Source: Bifidobacterium ramosum
GTDB taxonomy: Bacteria > Actinomycetota > Actinomycetes > Actinomycetales > Bifidobacteriaceae
Direction: 5' to 3'
Length of the DNA: 64,000 nucleotides
NCBI RefSeq assembly: GCF_009299505.1
Contig: NZ_WBSM01000002.1
Coordinates: 301,233-365,232 of the forward strand
Within the stretch, counting starts at the first letter, position 1. Every line of letters begins with the position of its first letter. The notes under the pieces are model-generated. The model was not told the origin of the DNA, made no database searches, and saw nothing but the letters and a program-made list of their open reading frames with translations. The translations under genes and the position numbers were made by a program. Shown in pieces: positions 61,160 to 64,000 of the stretch.

Positions 61160-61228
61160 GATACCAAAAACGTCACTCAGTGCGCGCGCATGTCGAGATT
61201 GCGCGCACTCAGTGACGTTTTCGGTATC
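61160..61228. repeat. 28-bp inverted repeat between dedA and exonuclease genes
   Basis: Arms 61160-61187 and 61201-61228 are complementary over 28 bases with two mismatches around 13 nt. Each contains the sub-motif GCGCACTCAGTGACG, which occurs a third time at 61140-61154. The site is convergent, so it could terminate both transcripts. Confidence 0.8.
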
Positions 61229-61255
61229 ACGCGGTGGATCGGACGGCGCCGCGCC

Positions 61256-62974
61256 CTACCGACGCCAGCTGCGGCGACGGTAGTTGACGATGCGCTTGCC
61301 GCCGACGCCCGCCTTGCCGCTCGGACCCCACGGGCCGCGCGCCTCGGCCTTGAGCTGCGTGAGATGATGCTTCATCGCGAGCAGCATGATGTGCGTGTCC
61401 TCAAGACCCAGATGCCGTTCGGCATCGTCCTCGTGCAGCGCGCCCTGCCGTTTTGCATACGCGTCCAGCGTGTTGTCGCCGTCCGGGTGCCCCTCGCACG
61501 GGATCGAACCCTCGTCCCACAGACGGCTCATCGGCAGCGTGTCGATGATCGTCACATGCCCGTTGCGGTAGGCCTCCGCGTAGCCAGCCACGTTGAGCAT
61601 GAAGAAGCTGTGCTCGAACGTGGCCATATGCGCCACGAACGGCTGTGACGTGAGCCGGTGCAGCAGGTCGGCCTGCGCGGCCGGATCCTCGTCGAACAGC
61701 GGGAACTCGGCGCCGGTGCGCTGGCTGATGTCGATGCCGGTCAGCTGGATGATGAACGCGTTGCCGTGCCGCGCCGCCTCGGGTGTCACGCCGAACGAGA
61801 AGCGGTGCTGGTCATATGCGTCGCCGGACTCGTAATAGTCCTTGTCGTAGCGGTAGTCGTCGGGCAGGGCGGTCGGGCGCGGCGACTTCATGTTCATGTA
61901 TTCGAAGCCGACGTCGATGATGTACGCGCGGTACGGTTCGGTGCCGTTCGTCTCCAAGTCGATGCCCATCACGTTGTCCACGTCGCGGCCGGGCAGGTAG
62001 ACCTCGCGCCAGTAGTCCTTCGGCGCGGCGGCTTGACGGGCTGCCACGTGCTCGGCGGCCGCATGACGCGACTTCTCGTAACGCATCTCCGGCACGGCCG
62101 TCTCGTTCGTGCGCACCTGTTCGATGCTCGGTACGGCCGGATTGTCGTCGTTGATGACCTGTGGACCCTCGATCAGATCGTCCGCGCTGTTCGCGTCCGA
62201 ACTCGAATCGGCCGGTGCGGACTCGTCGGGGCCAGCCTCGACGGAGCCGTAGTGCTTCTCATCAGCCGCGAACAGGGCCATCTGGCGCTCATGCTTGGCC
62301 GCTTCGCGCTTCTCACGGTCGGCCTTGCGCTGTTCGGCACGCGCGTTGACGATCTCCGCGGTGCGATCCTGCACGTCGGCCAGATCGTCGTCGGTGAGCA
62401 GACCGCCCTCGACCGCATGTAGCACCGGCACGGTGACGCGCTCGCGGTCCTCGTCGGTGACCGTCCACAGGCCTTCTGCGACGCCGCGGTCGCGCAGCAG
62501 GTCGATCTGGTCAGTCAGGCGGCGGTCCGCGTACGCGAGCGCGCGCGGCAGCTCATACGTCTTGATATGCCGGTCGAAGTCGCGCATGAACACCATGCTC
62601 ATCTTCGCGATGATCGCCTCGAGCCGGTCGCGGATCGTAAGATCGGCCTTGAGCAGGTCGTGCACATTGCTCGCCGCGCCCGGTTCGAGATCGACCGGCT
62701 GGGCGACGCCGATGCCGTGTTCGAGGTCAAGCGAACGCACCCAATCCCAATCGATGTCGTGGTCGTCGGCGTCCTTCAACATGATGTACGCCCACTGGGC
62801 GATGGTGTCCTTCGCCTTGGTGAGCCACGTGCGGTCGACGGGTGCGGTTGCGGCTGGTGTGCTGGTCTCGGCTGCGGTGTCGGCGTCGGTGACGTTCAGA
62901 TGATTGTTCTGATTGTTATCTGCTTGTTCGCTACTCATACTGTCATTCATATCGTTCATATCACTCATATTCAT
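61256..62974 (-). CDS. DnaQ-like 3'-5' exonuclease domain protein
   Basis: A 572-aa protein, much longer than a lone exonuclease. The N-terminus is Asn/Asp/Met rich (MNMSDMNDMNDS). Residues 50-200 form a helical domain of unknown type. A charged linker (NARAEQRKADREKREAAKHE) leads to the DEDDh nuclease: ExoI VMGIDLETNG with Asp and Glu, ExoII FVAHMATFEHSFFML, and ExoIII RHLGLEDTHIMLL. At ExoII the usual HNAxFD is HMATFE, with Glu in place of the metal-binding Asp. The C-terminus is basic (GKRIVNYRRRSWRR). Several in-frame ATGs and no good ribosome binding site make the start uncertain. RNase T and DNA polymerase epsilon-type roles are both possible. Confidence 0.78.
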   Translation of the reverse strand: MNMSDMNDMNDSMSSEQADNNQNNHLNVTDADTAAETSTPAATAPVDRTWLTKAKDTIAQWAYIMLKDADDHDIDWDWVRSLDLEHGIGVAQPVDLEPGAASNVHDLLKADLTIRDRLEAIIAKMSMVFMRDFDRHIKTYELPRALAYADRRLTDQIDLLRDRGVAEGLWTVTDEDRERVTVPVLHAVEGGLLTDDDLADVQDRTAEIVNARAEQRKADREKREAAKHERQMALFAADEKHYGSVEAGPDESAPADSSSDANSADDLIEGPQVINDDNPAVPSIEQVRTNETAVPEMRYEKSRHAAAEHVAARQAAAPKDYWREVYLPGRDVDNVMGIDLETNGTEPYRAYIIDVGFEYMNMKSPRPTALPDDYRYDKDYYESGDAYDQHRFSFGVTPEAARHGNAFIIQLTGIDISQRTGAEFPLFDEDPAAQADLLHRLTSQPFVAHMATFEHSFFMLNVAGYAEAYRNGHVTIIDTLPMSRLWDEGSIPCEGHPDGDNTLDAYAKRQGALHEDDAERHLGLEDTHIMLLAMKHHLTQLKAEARGPWGPSGKAGVGGKRIVNYRRRSWRR

Positions 62975-63014
62975 CTATCCATCGTCATGGAAATATTGTT
63001 CCCCACGACTCCTA

Positions 63015-63028
63015 TGGTAGCGCTCACA
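63015..63028. promoter_or_regulatory. LacI-like operator upstream of the exonuclease gene
   Basis: TGGTAGCGCTCACA is a near-palindrome and matches the glkA site (TGGGAGCGTTCACA) at 12 of 14 positions. It lies between the LysR gene and the start of the exonuclease gene. Confidence 0.45.
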
Positions 63029-63060
63029 GTCGATGGATGTTGACAGGTTGCGCACGATCG

Positions 63061-63957
63061 TCAGCGATCCGCGAACCGTTGGTTGAGCGCGGCGATGCGC
63101 TCGACGAACGCGGCGACCTGCGGGGCGGGGGAGAGCGGGGAGAGCAAACCGTACTGCATGCCGACCGGTTCGGGCCAGTCGACGGGCACGTTGACGAGCT
63201 GCGGGTGCACGTCGCTCCACATCGGCTTGGAGATGAGCAGGTCGCCAGATTCGGCGCAGTCGTTGAACAGGTCGAGGTCGTACCGGTCGATGTCGACCAG
63301 CGTGATGCCGGGGTTGCGCTCGAACAGGTCGCGGGCGATGTCATCGGTGCCGTTGCCGCGCGGCAGGATGCGGATGCGCTCGCCGGTCAGGTCGTCGATC
63401 GTCAGTCTCGCCCGTCGCGCGAGCGGATGATTGCGCGGCACGGCGAGACATAGCGGTTCGTATGACAGGACTTGCGTATTGCAGATGCCGGTCCAGTGAT
63501 CCGGCACGAATGCGGTGGCGATCGCGTCGATGTCCTCGCCGAGTCGCGCGATGATGTCGTCGATCGGCGTGCTGTTGTCCGGCATCGATACGAGTTCCAG
63601 ACGGATGTCGGTTTGGCCGGCCCGCTGCCATAGATCGAGGATGTGGCGAGCTGGACGCAGGATGGAGATGCCCAGGCGAACCGGATCGGCGTGCCGATGC
63701 ATACGTTGGCGGGCTCTGCGGAGAATCTCGTCCGACTCGCGGACGAGCGATCGCGCGTCGTCAAGGAACGCCGCGCCGGCCGGGGTCGGGGTGACGCCGG
63801 TGCGGGAACGGTTGAAGATCGTGAGGCCATATTCCTGTTCGAACGTAGTGACCTGTTTGGCGACGGCCGGCGTGGACAGGTGCAACCGGCGCGCGGCCTG
63901 CGCGAAACTGCCGGTGTCCGCCGCCGCGATCAGCGCGTCGAGCCTGCGATCATACAT
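63061..63957 (-). CDS. LysR-family transcriptional regulator
   Basis: A 298-aa regulator with the typical N-terminal helix-turn-helix: LDALIAAADTGSFAQAARRL, LSTPAVAKQVTTFEQEYGLTIF and the wing RTGVTPTPAGAAF. The effector domain begins VRLGISILRPARHI and includes LAVPRNHPLARR. AAGGAGG lies five bases before ATG 63957. The target gene is probably divergent, outside the right edge. The effector cannot be inferred. Confidence 0.93.
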   Translation of the reverse strand: MYDRRLDALIAAADTGSFAQAARRLHLSTPAVAKQVTTFEQEYGLTIFNRSRTGVTPTPAGAAFLDDARSLVRESDEILRRARQRMHRHADPVRLGISILRPARHILDLWQRAGQTDIRLELVSMPDNSTPIDDIIARLGEDIDAIATAFVPDHWTGICNTQVLSYEPLCLAVPRNHPLARRARLTIDDLTGERIRILPRGNGTDDIARDLFERNPGITLVDIDRYDLDLFNDCAESGDLLISKPMWSDVHPQLVNVPVDWPEPVGMQYGLLSPLSPAPQVAAFVERIAALNQRFADR

Positions 63958-64000
63958 GGCGCCTCCTTGAAGCGTGAACCGGGGCTCCCCTCAGTCGGCG

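Noticed and set aside
61120..61230. Possible CRISPR-like repeats
   Set aside because: The repeats are inverted, only two or three in number, and there are no regular spacers or cas genes.

Overview
The window is chromosomal DNA of a high-GC Bifidobacterium; the species is not resolved. This rests on the overall protein similarity, GC-rich codon use, a separate rpoB-rpoC pair, a bifidobacterial kinase/FN3/MoxR/DUF58/transglutaminase cluster, and AAGGAGG-type ribosome binding sites. No rRNA, tRNA, CRISPR array, prophage or complete insertion sequence was found. Most of the window is ordinary chromosome. The accessory character lies in the 12-kb signalling and surface-protein cluster and in an unusually rich set of intergenic palindromes.

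Layout. 1-5.4 kb: the 3' part of ftsH, then a folate operon (folE, folP, a folB-folK fusion with a second degenerate FolK domain, and a DUF3180 membrane protein). 5.6-11.2 kb: acyl-CoA thioesterase, lipoteichoic-acid-synthase-like sulfatase, aldo/keto reductase and an HNH nuclease. 11.4-16.7 kb: an NRAMP Mn/Fe importer, a DHA2 drug exporter, and a lone polyprenyl-phosphate sugar transferase that would prime exopolysaccharide synthesis. 16.9-24.7 kb: rpoB and rpoC with a clear promoter. 25.0-37.4 kb (minus strand): the operon kinase, 2031-aa FN3/Ig-like surface protein, MoxR ATPase, DUF58, transglutaminase-like protein, known in bifidobacteria as the PFNA cluster. 37.7-44.8 kb: a GH3 beta-glucosidase, then a MarR regulator with a heterodimeric ABC exporter. 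45-48.9 kb: ribokinase, nucleoside hydrolase, a Fur/Zur regulator and a zinc-binding lipoprotein. 49-55.3 kb (minus): EttA, a GNAT acetyltransferase, an esterase, a ROK glucokinase and a DUF4391 protein. 55.5-64 kb: an SDR, FetA/FetB ABC proteins, a two-component system, a DedA protein, an exonuclease and a LysR regulator.

How the genes fit together. ftsH-folE-folP-folBK-DUF3180 is a compact run with ATGA-type coupling at its end. The PFNA genes are joined by overlaps, with strong ribosome binding sites at each start. MarR and the two ABC half-transporters overlap by ATGA, and three copies of one 16-bp operator precede marR. Ribokinase and nucleoside hydrolase together form a ribose salvage step. 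The Zur gene and znuA share ATTATCA/TGATAAT half-sites in their upstream regions. FetAB, the two-component system and DedA appear linked by a shared CTWAG-N6-CTWAG motif with the 11-bp periodicity expected for an OmpR-type regulator.

The most notable unexplained signal is a family of eleven intergenic palindromes, each 46-48 nt with about 19-bp arms. The family includes variants whose base changes are compensated on the other arm, so the hairpin itself appears to be under selection. Other unexplained items are the twin AAAA-bulged hairpins before mntH, the four-copy nested repeat between mntH and the MFS gene, the 39-bp inverted repeat after the beta-glucosidase, and a duplicated transporter 3' end that differs only at synonymous positions.
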